DNA of 37,212 nucleotides, from positions 1 through 37,212 of the forward strand of contig JBDRED010000014.1 of NCBI GenBank assembly GCA_043820025.1, given 5' to 3'. A program made the position numbers and the translations under genes. The DNA is from JBDRED01 sp043820025 [NCBI: Elusimicrobiota bacterium] (GTDB lineage Bacteria; RUG730; JBDRED01). The notes beneath the pieces are model-generated. The model had not been told where the DNA came from and ran no database searches. It saw nothing but the letters and a program-made list of their open reading frames with translations. Positions 20,266 through 28,897 of the stretch are shown here, in pieces (within the stretch, counting starts at the first letter, position 1; the number at the start of each line of letters is the position of its first letter).

Positions 20266-20281
20266 AAATAAGAATTCGAGA

Positions 20282-20353
20282 TGGGGCGTCGCCAAGTGGT
20301 AAGGCACGTGGTTTTGGTCCACGCATCCGGAGGTTCGAATCCTTCCGCCCCAG
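20282..20353 (+). tRNA. tRNA-Gln (anticodon TTG)
   Basis: Complete 72-nt cloverleaf. The acceptor stem TGGGGCG/CGCCCCA has the U1-A72 pair typical of bacterial tRNA-Gln. The D arm is GCC-AAGTGGTAA-GGC. The anticodon stem CGTGG/CCACG carries loop TTTTGGT (anticodon TTG, reads CAA). The variable loop has 5 nt, and the T arm GGAGG-TTCGAAT-CCTTC has one G-U pair. The discriminator base is G at 20353. The 3' CCA is not encoded. It lies between the spoVG hairpin and glmU. Confidence 0.95.
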
Positions 20354-20368
20354 AAAAAACAAAACTAA

Positions 20369-20397
20369 CCGAAATGAGGGACAGTCCCCAAATTCGG
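20369..20397. repeat. inverted repeat with GGGACAGTCCC core
   Basis: CCGAA (20369-20373) and TTCGG (20393-20397) flank the palindrome GGGACAGTCCC (20378-20388). It is the same design as the element before clpC: a core palindrome inside a gene-proximal stem. It lies between tRNA-Gln and glmU and may form a hairpin in the 5' leader of glmU. Confidence 0.6.
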
Positions 20398-20411
20398 AAA
20401 CTATAAAAATA

Positions 20412-21803
20412 ATGAAAAAAAATAACGGAATAATTGGAATAATTTTGGCCGGCGGAGAAGGAACACGGATGAAATCCGGTGTTCCAAAGGTTTTGCATAA
20501 TTTGGCGGGTAAGCCGCTCTTATTGTATCCGATTAACGCGGTTATTAAAAATAATTGCGTAAAAAATATTGTTGTTGTCGGACGAGATAAAGACCAGGTA
20601 ATAGAGGCTTTTAAAGAATACGACTTAGTATTTACAGAACAGGTAAAAAGGCTCGGGTCAGGCGACGCGTTAAAGACGGCTATTAAAAAAATACCAAAAA
20701 CATTTCGAGGGGATATAGTAATATTGTGCGGAGACACACCTCTTTTAACCGGCGGGTCATTGAGGAAATTAATAAGCGAACATAAAAAGAAAAAAAATAA
20801 AATTACAATCTTAACCGCGAAAATTGATAATCCTTTTGGTTATGGCCGTATTTCGCGAAACAAAGAAAATAAAGTAACAGCAATTATTGAAGAGAAGGAT
20901 GCGTCTTCAATAGAACGTAATATCAGCGAGGTAAACAGCGGAGTGTACTGCTGTGATTATAATGCTATAAAACAAGCATTACCTTTAATAAAAAATAATA
21001 ATAAAAAAAATGAGTACTATCTCACAGATGTTGTAAAGATTTTAGCGTCAAAGGGAGCGCGAATCGGCGCGTTTACGCTATCAAACAGTATAGAGATTAG
21101 GGGTGTTAATACAAGAATGGATTTAGCAAAAGCGCAAAAACATATTATGGAAAATATAACAAATAAGCTGATGTCCGACGGCGTTACTATCCTTTATCCC
21201 GAGCAGGTCTATATCGAGGATACGGTTAAGATTGGCAGAGATACCATAATACTTCCGGGGTGTATGTTAAAAGGCAAATTAAAAATAGGAAAGGCCTGCG
21301 TAATAGGCCCGAACACAGTTATAGAAGATTGCGCGCTGGGGGATGGGGTTGAGATAAGATCGTCGTATGTATATGGTTCCAAGATTGGAGATAATGTTAA
21401 GATAGGGCCGTTTTCACATGTAAGGCCGGGCACAGTTATTGGCAATGGCGCGAGGATAGGAAATTTTAGCGAGATAAAAAAATCACAGATAGGTTCTTTA
21501 ACAAAGGTTTCACATTTATCGTATATAGGGGACACAAAGCTTGGCAGGGATGTTAATATAGGCGCAGGAACGATTACATGTAATTATGACGGAAAGGATA
21601 AGCATGAATCAGAGGTTGGAGACGGCTCGTTTATTGGAAGTAACACAAATCTAATCGCTCCGATAAAGATAGGAAAAAATGTTATTATCGCAGCCGGGTC
21701 AACTATTAACCAAGACGTCCCGGATAACTCTTTAAGTATAGCAAGGTCGCGTCAAACAAATAAACTTGGCTGGGTAGCTTCAAAGAAAAGGAGAAAAAAA
21801 TGA
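20412..21803 (+). CDS. glmU: bifunctional UDP-N-acetylglucosamine pyrophosphorylase / glucosamine-1-phosphate N-acetyltransferase
   Basis: Makes UDP-GlcNAc, the precursor of peptidoglycan and lipid A. The 463 residues are the full bifunctional length. The N-terminal uridylyltransferase domain has LAGGEGTRM (12-20), then VPKVLH with K26, and later CGDTPLL. The C-terminal half is a left-handed beta-helix acetyltransferase domain with many hexapeptide repeats (for example IGPFSHVRPGTVIGNGARIGN) and the conserved GAGTITCNYDG and FIGSNTNLIAPI segments. The ATG at 20412 lacks a strong Shine-Dalgarno sequence. The stop overlaps the prs start (ATGA), so translation is coupled. Confidence 0.97.
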   Translation: MKKNNGIIGIILAGGEGTRMKSGVPKVLHNLAGKPLLLYPINAVIKNNCVKNIVVVGRDKDQVIEAFKEYDLVFTEQVKRLGSGDALKTAIKKIPKTFRGDIVILCGDTPLLTGGSLRKLISEHKKKKNKITILTAKIDNPFGYGRISRNKENKVTAIIEEKDASSIERNISEVNSGVYCCDYNAIKQALPLIKNNNKKNEYYLTDVVKILASKGARIGAFTLSNSIEIRGVNTRMDLAKAQKHIMENITNKLMSDGVTILYPEQVYIEDTVKIGRDTIILPGCMLKGKLKIGKACVIGPNTVIEDCALGDGVEIRSSYVYGSKIGDNVKIGPFSHVRPGTVIGNGARIGNFSEIKKSQIGSLTKVSHLSYIGDTKLGRDVNIGAGTITCNYDGKDKHESEVGDGSFIGSNTNLIAPIKIGKNVIIAAGSTINQDVPDNSLSIARSRQTNKLGWVASKKRRKK

Positions 21804-22774
21804 GAGACATGTCAAAATTACAGCATGAGGTAGCGGCATACGGGCCTATTAAAATATTTTCCGGAACATCTAATCAACAATTGACAACGGAAATTTGCAA
21901 ATATCTCGACGTTCCTGTCGGCGAGGTTATGATTGACAGATTTTCAGACGGCGAAATTAACCTGCGCGTTATGGAGCATGTGCGCGGATGCGACGCGTAT
22001 GTGATTCAGTCTACATCCCCGCCGGTTAATGATAATCTTGTTGAACTGCTTGTAATGATAGACGCGCTTCGCAGGGCGTCAGCCCAGCGTATTACAGCTG
22101 TTATCCCGTATTTTGGTTATGCTCGTCAAGATAGAAAGGTAATACCCAGGGTGCCGATCACCTCTAAGCTTATAGCTAACCTTTTATGCGAAGCCGGAGC
22201 TGACAGGGTGCTGGTTGTTGACCTGCATGCAGGCCAGATACAAGGATTTTTCGATATACCTGTTGATCATCTTTTATCCGCGCCTGTGCTGGCAAAATAT
22301 TTTCTGGAAAAGACAGATGGAGACGCTGTTGTAGTTTCGCCTGACGCAGGCGGCGTGGCAAGAGCAAGGGAGTTTGCTAAAAGGCTGAAAGCAAGTCTTG
22401 CTATAGTAGATAAAAGGCGGCCAAAGGCAAATCAGGCGGAGGTTATGAATGTTATCGGCGATGTAAAAAATATGGATGTAATAATATTTGATGATATGAT
22501 TGACACAGCGGGAACGCTGAGCAGTGTGGCGCGCGCTCTCAAGAATGAAGGCGCAAAAAGAGTCTGGGCAGCAGCGTCGCACGGAGTGCTTTCCGGAAAC
22601 GCCATAAAGAATCTGATTGAGGCGCCGATTGATGAGATAGTAATAACAAATACGATACATTTACCAAAAGAAAAGATAATAGATAAAATAAAGGTATTGT
22701 CAATAGGAAGTTTACTTGGCGAAGCAATAAAGAGAATTCATATAAATATGTCAGTCAGTTCGTTATTTGAATAA
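21800..22774 (+). CDS. prs: ribose-phosphate pyrophosphokinase
   Basis: Makes PRPP from ribose 5-phosphate and ATP for nucleotide, His and Trp synthesis. 324 residues, near the family norm. The visible motifs are SDGEINLRV, the ATP-binding loop PYFGYARQDRK, the VVDLHAGQIQGFF metal/ribose-phosphate site and the PRPP loop IIFDDMIDTAGTL. The ATG at 21800 overlaps the glmU TGA by 4 bp, with AAGGAG (21788-21793) six bases before it. A second ATG nine bases later is possible but has no better ribosome site. The glmU-prs pairing is conserved in many Firmicutes. About 110 bp separate it from rplY. Confidence 0.97.
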   Translation: MRDMSKLQHEVAAYGPIKIFSGTSNQQLTTEICKYLDVPVGEVMIDRFSDGEINLRVMEHVRGCDAYVIQSTSPPVNDNLVELLVMIDALRRASAQRITAVIPYFGYARQDRKVIPRVPITSKLIANLLCEAGADRVLVVDLHAGQIQGFFDIPVDHLLSAPVLAKYFLEKTDGDAVVVSPDAGGVARAREFAKRLKASLAIVDKRRPKANQAEVMNVIGDVKNMDVIIFDDMIDTAGTLSSVARALKNEGAKRVWAAASHGVLSGNAIKNLIEAPIDEIVITNTIHLPKEKIIDKIKVLSIGSLLGEAIKRIHINMSVSSLFE

Positions 22775-22851
22775 TATGAAAAAATAAGTGTTTGAGCGCG
22801 TAAGTGTTTAGGTTGTTTGGTAAAATAAAAGTAGTAAATAGTAAAATAGGG

Positions 22852-22873
22852 AAAAATTCTTTTTAGAATTTTT
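22852..22873 (+). promoter_or_regulatory. AT-rich hairpin just ahead of the rplY ribosome site
   Basis: AAAAATTCT (22852-22860) pairs perfectly with AGAATTTTT (22865-22873) over a TTTT loop, ending 3 bases before the GGGAGGA ribosome site of rplY. It could be a weak terminator of the prs transcript or a leader structure near the L25 start. The stem is nearly all A-T, so either role is uncertain. Confidence 0.35.
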
Positions 22874-22886
22874 TATGGGAGGAACG

Positions 22887-23549
22887 ATGAGTAAAGAAAT
22901 AGTATTGAATGCTAAAAAGAGGGAGAAAACGACAAAAGGCGCTCTCAATTTAATAAGAAAGGGAGGGTTAGTGCCGTGTGTTTTATACGGCGCCGGAGAT
23001 AAAACAGTTGAGCTTACAATAAACGCAAAAGAATTGTTTCTCGGCCTGCATTCTGAAATGGGAGAGCATGCTCTTTTTCAACTGAATGTTGACGGGAAAA
23101 AGAAAATAGCTCTAGTAAAGGAAAAGCAGATAAATCCTGTAACAAGAAATATTATTCATGTTGATTTTCAGCATATCTCTCTTAAGGATGAGGTTGAAGT
23201 TGAAATTCCGTTTGAAATAATAGGTAAAGCGCCCGGTGTTGCGCTTGGCGGAATATTAGAGCTTCCGCTCCATGAAATAAAGATTAAATGTATTGCTGCG
23301 GATATTCCCAAGAATATACAGGTTGATGTAAGCAAGCTTGAGATAGGAAACAGTATTCACATTAAGGATCTTGTAAAAGACGGTAAATATAAATTACTGG
23401 CTGATCCTGACCAGGTTGTTGTGACCGTTACTGCTCCTGTCAGAGTAGAGGAAACTCCTGTAGCTGCTGCGGAAGTAGCAGACGCTGATAAACAACCCGA
23501 AGTAATTACAAAGGGAAAGAAAGATGAAGAGGGAGAAGTAAAGAAATAA
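22887..23549 (+). CDS. rplY: 50S ribosomal protein L25, CTC/TL5 type
   Basis: Binds 5S rRNA in the large subunit. The 220-residue protein has the two-domain CTC (TL5) architecture: an N-terminal L25 domain (MSKEIVLNAKKREKTTKGALN, with LVPCVLYG and the HVDFQHI segment) and a C-terminal beta domain (VEIPFEIIGKAPGVALGGILE). It ends in an Ala/Glu/Lys-rich tail. I choose ATG 22887 because GGGAGGA (22877-22883) sits just before it; an in-frame ATG at 22875 overlaps that site and is unlikely. The prs-ctc-pth order is as in Bacillus. It is 25 bp ahead of pth. Confidence 0.95.
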   Translation: MSKEIVLNAKKREKTTKGALNLIRKGGLVPCVLYGAGDKTVELTINAKELFLGLHSEMGEHALFQLNVDGKKKIALVKEKQINPVTRNIIHVDFQHISLKDEVEVEIPFEIIGKAPGVALGGILELPLHEIKIKCIAADIPKNIQVDVSKLEIGNSIHIKDLVKDGKYKLLADPDQVVVTVTAPVRVEETPVAAAEVADADKQPEVITKGKKDEEGEVKK

Positions 23550-23574
23550 TTATTATAGAATACAGAAGAGAGAT

Positions 23575-24141
23575 ATGAAACTAATAATAGGACTCGGTAA
23601 TCCCGGGAAAAAATACAACAGCACACGCCACAATATTGGTTTTGCCGTTATAGACAGGATTGCCCGGTCCTTTAATACAACATTTCGAAATTTCGCAGGC
23701 GTTGCCGAGATATCTGATAAAATAGATATTTTAAACACATCCATAATACTCGCAAAACCAATAACATACATGAATGAGAGCGGCTTAGCAGTAAGGAAGA
23801 TTATTGATTATTATAAAATACCTGTATCTGATACTATTGTTATTGTAGATGATTTAAACATTAATCTGGGTGTTCTGCGGTTTAGGACAAAAGGATCTGC
23901 AGGCGGACATAACGGACTAAAGTCAATAATCGCGCATCTTGGCTCAAATGAATTTTCAAGGCTTAGGCTTGGGGTTGGGCCTGCGCCTGCAGGAGACACC
24001 TCTGATTTTGTTCTTTCAAAATTTAGTGCAGGCCGGAAAAAAGATGTTGATGATATGATGGCGCGCGCTCAGGACGCTGTTGAGCTATGGCTGAATGAAG
24101 ACGAGCTGACTGTGATGAATAAGATTAATGGAACCGTGTAA
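23575..24141 (+). CDS. pth: peptidyl-tRNA hydrolase
   Basis: Releases tRNA from stalled peptidyl-tRNA. 188 residues, typical of bacterial Pth. The N-terminal IGLGNPGKKYNSTRHNIGF carries the conserved Asn9 and catalytic His19. The VDDLNINLG aspartate and the GSAGGHNGLKSI loop are both intact, as is the RLRLGVGP segment. The ATG at 23575 follows a weak purine-rich site (AAGAGAG). It completes the spoVG-glmU-prs-rplY-pth block. Confidence 0.97.
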   Translation: MKLIIGLGNPGKKYNSTRHNIGFAVIDRIARSFNTTFRNFAGVAEISDKIDILNTSIILAKPITYMNESGLAVRKIIDYYKIPVSDTIVIVDDLNINLGVLRFRTKGSAGGHNGLKSIIAHLGSNEFSRLRLGVGPAPAGDTSDFVLSKFSAGRKKDVDDMMARAQDAVELWLNEDELTVMNKINGTV

Positions 24142-24179
24142 ATATAAAATATATACAAAGTTTTTTTAAGGAGCTTATT

Positions 24180-25451
24180 TTGGATAAGATTTTAGCAATA
24201 GCGGTATTTGCGCTTTGCTACGCAGGCATTATATTAAAAAAAGATAAAAAGGAAATTATTGTAATATTAAGCGTTGCGTTATTATTTATTTTGAGAATTG
24301 TATCATTTGATGATGCTTATAATATGATTAATTGGCGCGTGATAGCGATATTTACAGGAACATTTCTTGTGGCTGAGGTGTTTACAGGTTCAGGCGTTCC
24401 TTTGTGGTTTGCCGACCATCTTGTAAACAGGTCGAGAAATGTTGGACTGGCCTTTTTGTTTATAGTAATAATAACAGGCGTTCTTTCCGGTTTTCTCGAG
24501 AATGTTACAACAGTTCTTATTATGGCGCCCATAGCGTTTGCTCTATGCGAACGTCAGAAAATCTCGCCGGTAAATGTATTGATCGGCCTTGCGGTTTCAA
24601 GCAATCTACAAGGCACAGCCACTCTTATAGGCGATTCGCCAAGCATAATTCTCGGCTCATTCGCAGATATGGGATTTAATGATTTTTTCTTTTTCCGGGG
24701 AAGGCCGGGCATATTTTTTGCTGTTGAGGTTGGAGCTGTTGTGTCATTCATTTTCCTATACATGTACTTTAGAAAATATAAAGCTAATATCACAAAGTTT
24801 ACGCCGCCGCATATTTCCGACTGGATTCCTACAGGATTATTGTTCGGGCTTATTGCAACGCTTATTGTGGTTTCATATATTTATAAAGAGAATAAAGATA
24901 TGCTGGGTTATGTGTGTCTTGGGTTTGGCTTATTGGCAATAATTTGGGAAAGCCTGGGTAGAGCTGAAATGACTCTTAAAACATATATAAAGAAATTTGA
25001 CTGGCATACGCTGATTTTTTTGCTTAGCATATTTATCCTAATCGGCGCTCTTACAAAGACAGGCCTGATTAATGACCTGGGCAGGTTTATGGCATCAAAA
25101 CTTTATGGAAATAATTTTATTGCGTTTACGGTTATAGTATGGATGTCTGTGGTTTTTTCCGCATTTATTGATAATGTGCCGTATGTGCTCGCAATGCTTC
25201 CGGCTGTAAAAACATTCGCTGTGGCAGTGAATGCCTTGCCGTATGTTTTTTATTTTGGCCTTCTTATAGGAGCTTCTATAGGAGGCAATATTACCCCAAT
25301 AGGCGCGTCAGCGAATGTTGTTGCTATAGGACTGCTTAAGAAAAAAGGTTACGCGGTTTCTTTTTGGGAGTTTGTAAAAATAGGCTTTCCGTTCACAATT
25401 CTGGCAACAGGCGCAAGTTACATATTCCTATGGATTTTCTGGCGCATATAA
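24180..25451 (+). CDS. ArsB/NhaD/SLC13-type ion permease
   Basis: Integral membrane protein of 423 residues with about 11 hydrophobic segments. Two internally related signature loops are visible: FLENVTTVLIMAPIAF in the first half and FIDNVPYVLAMLPAV in the second. These paired EN/DN re-entrant motifs are characteristic of the Ion Transporter superfamily (ArsB, NhaD, CitM, DASS/SLC13). The TTG start at 24180 follows AAGGAG (24168-24173) at good distance, and the reading begins directly with a membrane segment. The substrate cannot be assigned: no arsR/arsC or sulfur-assimilation genes are nearby. It ends 4 bp before the convergent pgi gene, so a bidirectional terminator would have to lie inside coding sequence; I see none. 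Confidence 0.85.
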   Translation: MDKILAIAVFALCYAGIILKKDKKEIIVILSVALLFILRIVSFDDAYNMINWRVIAIFTGTFLVAEVFTGSGVPLWFADHLVNRSRNVGLAFLFIVIITGVLSGFLENVTTVLIMAPIAFALCERQKISPVNVLIGLAVSSNLQGTATLIGDSPSIILGSFADMGFNDFFFFRGRPGIFFAVEVGAVVSFIFLYMYFRKYKANITKFTPPHISDWIPTGLLFGLIATLIVVSYIYKENKDMLGYVCLGFGLLAIIWESLGRAEMTLKTYIKKFDWHTLIFLLSIFILIGALTKTGLINDLGRFMASKLYGNNFIAFTVIVWMSVVFSAFIDNVPYVLAMLPAVKTFAVAVNALPYVFYFGLLIGASIGGNITPIGASANVVAIGLLKKKGYAVSFWEFVKIGFPFTILATGASYIFLWIFWRI

Positions 25452-25455
25452 TTTA

Positions 25456-27072
25456 TTAACCTTTTCTATACCATTCAATTCCTTTATTAGTAGATGAATC
25501 ATGTTCCAAAGGTTCTGTGTTTGTCAGCTCAGGCAATATTTTATTAGCTAATATTTTTCCCAGCTGTACGCCCCACTGGTCAAATGAAAATATATCCCAA
25601 ATAATTCCCTGCGTGAATATTTTGTGTTCGTACAGCGCTATTAGTTTCCCGAGCGATTCGGGCGTAAGCTTATCAATTAATATTTTATTAGACGGGCGGT
25701 TTCCTTCAAATGTTTTATGTTTCGCGAGCCACGCGTCCTTTTCTTCAAGTAAAACCTCTTCGAATGTTTTACCCATTGCCAGAGCTTCAGCCTGAGCAAA
25801 TAAATTAGCCATTAATTTGGGATGATGGTCTCCAATTGGATTTAACGAATGCCGAAAACCTATAAAGTCCAGAGGCGTAATTTTTGTCCCTTGATGTATA
25901 AGCTGATAAAAAGCGTGCTGACCGTTTGTGCCGGGTTCTCCCCAAATAATAGGGCCTGTCTGATATGTTACATGTTTGCCTTCCTTATTAATGCTCTTGC
26001 CATTGCTCTCCATGTCGCCTTGCTGTAAATAGGCGGGAAATCTTGATAAATATTCGTCATAAGGCAGTATCGCGTATGTTTCGCAGTTAAAAAAGTTGTT
26101 GTACCAAATGCCGATAAGAGCGAGTATCACAGGCAGGTTTTTTTCAAAAGGCGTATTCTTAAAATGCGTATCCATTGCGTAAAAACCTTCGAGCATTTTT
26201 GTGAAGTTTGCTTTGCCTATGCTGATCATGAGCGGCAGGCCTATAGCCGAGCACAGCGAATAGCGCCCGCCTACCCAGTCCCAAAATTCCAACATATTAT
26301 TTTTTTCATCTATCCCAAAATTACTAACGGCTTCAGCGTTGGTTGATAAAGCGATAAAATGTTTTGTTATAGCTTTCTCGTCCTGCATCGCATCCAACAG
26401 CCATTTTTTCGCTGTTCTTGCGTTGGTCATTGTCTCGAGCGTTGTAAATGTTTTTGAGGCCGCAATAAAGAGCGTTTCGTCAGGCGAAAGATTATATGTT
26501 GTTTCAAAGAACGCGGTTGCGTCAATATTGGAAATAAATTTTATATTTAAACTTCTGTCCGAATAATGCCTTAGCGCTGTTACAGCCATAACCGGGCCCA
26601 GGTCAGATCCGCCAATTCCAATATTAATAATGTTCTTTATTGGTTTGCCTGTGTATCCGAGCCATTCGCCGTTTCTGATTTTATCCGAGATGATTCCCAT
26701 CTTTTGCAAAACAGCGTTTATTGCAGGCATAACATCTTTGCCGTCGACATAGATAGGCTCGTTAGCCCTGTTTCTGAGCGCTGTATGCAGTACGGCTCTG
26801 TTCTCTGTCTTATTGATTTTCTCGCCTTTAAACATTTTGGCTATTTCGCTTTTTAGTTCGCAGGCGTTTGCTAATTGGATCAGCTTTTCCAATGTTTCAG
26901 GCAGTAGCCTGTTCATTGAATAGTCGAGATAAATACCCTCTGTCTCCAAAGATAAGCGCTCTACGCGGTTAGGATCCTCGGTAAATAATTTTCGTAAGTG
27001 CAGGCCTTTAATGTTTTCATAATGTTTTTCTAAAGCTATTGACGCATTCTCCCTTGCTCGTTTACTATCCAT
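25456..27072 (-). CDS. pgi: glucose-6-phosphate isomerase
   Basis: Interconverts glucose 6-phosphate and fructose 6-phosphate in the cytoplasm. 538 residues, close to the E. coli-type PGI (549). The SIS fold and PGI signatures are visible: [14 protein letters not shown], the substrate-binding [15 protein letters not shown] segment, [14 protein letters not shown], the [10 protein letters not shown] loop and the C-terminal [10 protein letters not shown]. The start codon lies at 27070-27072 on the complement, with GGAGGAG just upstream. It is the only minus-strand gene in the window, convergent with the permease and divergent from aroE. Confidence 0.97.
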   Translation of the reverse strand: MDSKRARENASIALEKHYENIKGLHLRKLFTEDPNRVERLSLETEGIYLDYSMNRLLPETLEKLIQLANACELKSEIAKMFKGEKINKTENRAVLHTALRNRANEPIYVDGKDVMPAINAVLQKMGIISDKIRNGEWLGYTGKPIKNIINIGIGGSDLGPVMAVTALRHYSDRSLNIKFISNIDATAFFETTYNLSPDETLFIAASKTFTTLETMTNARTAKKWLLDAMQDEKAITKHFIALSTNAEAVSNFGIDEKNNMLEFWDWVGGRYSLCSAIGLPLMISIGKANFTKMLEGFYAMDTHFKNTPFEKNLPVILALIGIWYNNFFNCETYAILPYDEYLSRFPAYLQQGDMESNGKSINKEGKHVTYQTGPIIWGEPGTNGQHAFYQLIHQGTKITPLDFIGFRHSLNPIGDHHPKLMANLFAQAEALAMGKTFEEVLLEEKDAWLAKHKTFEGNRPSNKILIDKLTPESLGKLIALYEHKIFTQGIIWDIFSFDQWGVQLGKILANKILPELTNTEPLEHDSSTNKGIEWYRKG

Positions 27073-27114
27073 TTCTCCTCCGAATAAAGTTAAAAGTTTA
27101 TTCCTTCGAATTTT

Positions 27115-27144
27115 AAGAGGGGACAGTGCCTATTTAGTGACAGT
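27115..27144. repeat. imperfect family-B palindrome between pgi and aroE
   Basis: GGGGACAGTG at the left and GTGACAGTCCCC at the right form an imperfect inverted repeat of about 30 bp (GGGGAC-x-GT arms). It belongs to the GGGGACAGTCCC family seen at other junctions and may form a hairpin in the pgi 5' leader. Confidence 0.55.
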
Positions 27145-27180
27145 CCCCGAGTCCGGTTCTTTCGATTTCTTATAAATTTT

Positions 27181-27206
27181 GTATTCTGTCTTCTGTATTC
27201 TAATTT
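27181..27206. repeat. short ATTCTGT/AGAATACAGAA repeat
   Basis: The complement of this stretch reads TTAGAATACAGAAGACAGAA onward. Related TAGAATACAGAA stretches occur before pth (23555-23566) and, as a longer cluster, after aroK (28702-28747). This is low-complexity sequence shared between intergenic regions, of unknown meaning. Confidence 0.5.
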
Positions 27207-27250
27207 ATTAAATCATAAAATTCAAATAAATAAATGCGCTTTCAATAAAA

Positions 27251-27278
27251 TTGACTTTTATATACAGAAAGTTATAAT
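27251..27278 (+). promoter_or_regulatory. sigma-70-like promoter for the aroE-glyA cluster
   Basis: TTGACT (27251-27256), a 16-bp spacer and TATAAT (27273-27278), about 30 bp ahead of the aroE start. This is the strongest consensus-like promoter I found in the window, in AT-rich context after the divergent pgi gene. Confidence 0.7.
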
Positions 27279-27307
27279 AAACTATTATATAAAAAAAGGA
27301 TAAATCA

Positions 27308-28111
27308 ATGCCTAAAAAACGAGTATTTCTCATTGGGAATCCCGTAAAACATTCGCTGTCTCCCGCAATGCATAATGCCGGTTTTAAATATCTTGGCCTG
27401 GATTACGAGTACAGTTTAAAGGAAACAAAGGAAGAGGATTTAGAGGCTGTTATTAATTCATTGCGTGATAATGGCGTTGCCGGGGCGAATGTTACAATCC
27501 CATACAAACAAAAGGTAATGCAATATCTCGACGATATTACAGATGAGGCAAAGAAGATAGGCGCTGTTAATACGATTGTAAATAAAGACGGAAAACTATT
27601 GGGTGATAATACGGATGGCAAGGGTTTTATAAGATCGCTTAAAACGCGCGCAGAGATTAAAGATAAAACAGTATATGTGTGCGGAGCAGGCGGAGCGGCA
27701 AGAGCGATAGTTGCGAGCTTGATACAAGAAGGGGCAAAGGATATTTATATATATGATGTTGTTAAAGAAAAAGCTGAAGCTTTGGCAAAGCCGGGAAGTA
27801 ATGCGCATGCAAATGCCAAGGTGGACAGTAAGAATATAGATATACTGGTTAATACGGCTCCCTGCGGTATGGAAGAGGGAGATGAAACAATGCCTGTTTC
27901 CGAAGGCTTTCTCCATCAAAATATGTTTGTGTATGATATTGTGTATAACAGAGAGACAAGGCTGATAAAGACGGCAAAAAAGATTGGCATAAAAACTGCG
28001 AGCGGGATTGAGATGCTGTTGTTTCAGGGCGTTATTGGTTTTGAGTTATGGACGAATAAAAAAGCGCCTGTAGATGTAATGCGAGAAGCGCTGATCGACG
28101 CAATGAAGTAA
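27308..28111 (+). CDS. aroE: shikimate dehydrogenase (NADP+)
   Basis: Reduces 3-dehydroshikimate to shikimate. 267 residues, normal AroE size. The shikimate-binding SLSP is at 16-19, the catalytic lysine is K67 in NVTIPYK, GAVNTI is at 85-90, and the catalytic aspartate is D103 in GDNTDG. The NADP-binding loop GAGGAARA follows, and the C-terminal FQG...GFELWTN segment is present. First gene of the plus-strand aroE-aroK-aroC-aroB-glyA run. The ATG at 27308 follows AAAAAGGA. Confidence 0.96.
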   Translation: MPKKRVFLIGNPVKHSLSPAMHNAGFKYLGLDYEYSLKETKEEDLEAVINSLRDNGVAGANVTIPYKQKVMQYLDDITDEAKKIGAVNTIVNKDGKLLGDNTDGKGFIRSLKTRAEIKDKTVYVCGAGGAARAIVASLIQEGAKDIYIYDVVKEKAEALAKPGSNAHANAKVDSKNIDILVNTAPCGMEEGDETMPVSEGFLHQNMFVYDIVYNRETRLIKTAKKIGIKTASGIEMLLFQGVIGFELWTNKKAPVDVMREALIDAMK

Positions 28112-28132
28112 TATCAAACAATGTATTTTCCC

Positions 28133-28163
28133 GGGGACAGTCCCCGCATGCGGGACTGTCCCC
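28133..28163. repeat. family-B palindrome between aroE and aroK
   Basis: GGGGACAGTCCC (28133-28144) and GGGACTGTCCCC (28152-28163) form a perfect 12-bp stem over the loop CGCATGC. A further GAGTGTCCCGGG follows and looks like the end of a family-A element. No T-tract follows. The hairpin would form in the mRNA between aroE and aroK. Confidence 0.85.
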
Positions 28164-28206
28164 TCTGAGAACGAGTGTCCCGGGCAAGAATTTAAAAGAG
28201 GAATTC

Positions 28207-28701
28207 ATGAATATAATTCTTACAGGATTTATGGGGAGTGGTAAGACAGCTGTTGGCAAAAGGCTGGCTAAAAAGCTTAATATGAAATTTGTTGACCTTG
28301 ATAAGCTCATTGTAAAAAAAGAGGGCAGATCGATAAATGATATATTTACTGAGAGCGGCGAAAAATATTTCAGGGAGATTGAAACAGCGGCAGTTATAGA
28401 AATATCCGCAAAAGACAATATAGTGCTTTCAACAGGCGGCGGCGTTGTTTTAAAAGATGAGAATATGGATGTTCTTGGAAAAACCGGAAAAATTATTTAT
28501 TTGCGCGCGCTGCCGGAAATTGTTTATAAAAGAGTGAAACGCGATAAATCAAGGCCGCTTCTTAAGGTTGACGATCCCTTAGCAAAAATAAAAGAGCTTT
28601 TAGAAAAGAGAGAAAAATATTATAAACGTAATGATTATGAAATTAATACAACGGACTTAACGATCGACGAAGCAGTCGATAGGATAATTGAAATAATGTA
28701 G
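28207..28701 (+). CDS. aroK: shikimate kinase
   Basis: Phosphorylates shikimate at the 3-position with ATP. 164 residues, the usual length. The Walker A loop GFMGSGKT is at 7-14. The shikimate-binding aspartate lies in VDLD (29-32), FRE follows at 55-57, and the GGG of STGGGVV is at 77-79. The lid arginine is in KSRPLL. The ATG at 28207 follows AGAGGA. It lies downstream of a repeat hairpin and upstream of aroC. Confidence 0.96.
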   Translation: MNIILTGFMGSGKTAVGKRLAKKLNMKFVDLDKLIVKKEGRSINDIFTESGEKYFREIETAAVIEISAKDNIVLSTGGGVVLKDENMDVLGKTGKIIYLRALPEIVYKRVKRDKSRPLLKVDDPLAKIKELLEKREKYYKRNDYEINTTDLTIDEAVDRIIEIM

Positions 28702-28747
28702 TTAGAATACAGAAACCAGAAGCCAGAATACAGAAGTCAGAAGAATT
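28702..28747. repeat. degenerate AGAATACAGAA / CCAGAAG microrepeat
   Basis: This stretch, right after the aroK stop, is made of near-repeats such as AGAATACAGAA, CCAGAAGCCAGAA and ATACAGAAGTCAGAA. The same motif is seen before pth and, inverted, between pgi and aroE. Confidence 0.5.
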
Positions 28748-28823
28748 ATAATAGGAAATGAATATATGGACAGGGTTACAAACCCAGTCCGGCTACGGGA
28801 ATCTTCGTGAAGGGTTTCTCTGG

Positions 28824-28857
28824 CGGAGATCCTTCGGATAGTAATCCTCAGGATGAC
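28824..28857. repeat. family-C repeat before aroC (34 bp identical to 31441-31474)
   Basis: The block begins CGGAGATCCTTCGGATAG and ends ATCCTCAGGATGAC. It is identical over 34 bp to the right half of the longer family-C element between aroB and glyA. A GAATCTTCGTGAAGG segment to the left may be the remnant of the other arm. It ends 40 bp before the aroC start. Confidence 0.8.
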
Positions 28858-28897
28858 ACTACGTGTCACTTTTAAAACTTATTCTTTGGAGGAAAAT

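Noticed and set aside
6561-22798. Shared 11-mer CGCTCAAACAC (after the giant gene) and its complement GTGTTTGAGCG (after prs)
   Set aside because: The match is short and no longer flanking similarity is visible; not enough to define a repeat family.
28853-28897. Upstream extension of aroC
   Set aside because: It is encoded by the end of a repeat and lies before a strong ribosome site; the family starts at 28898.
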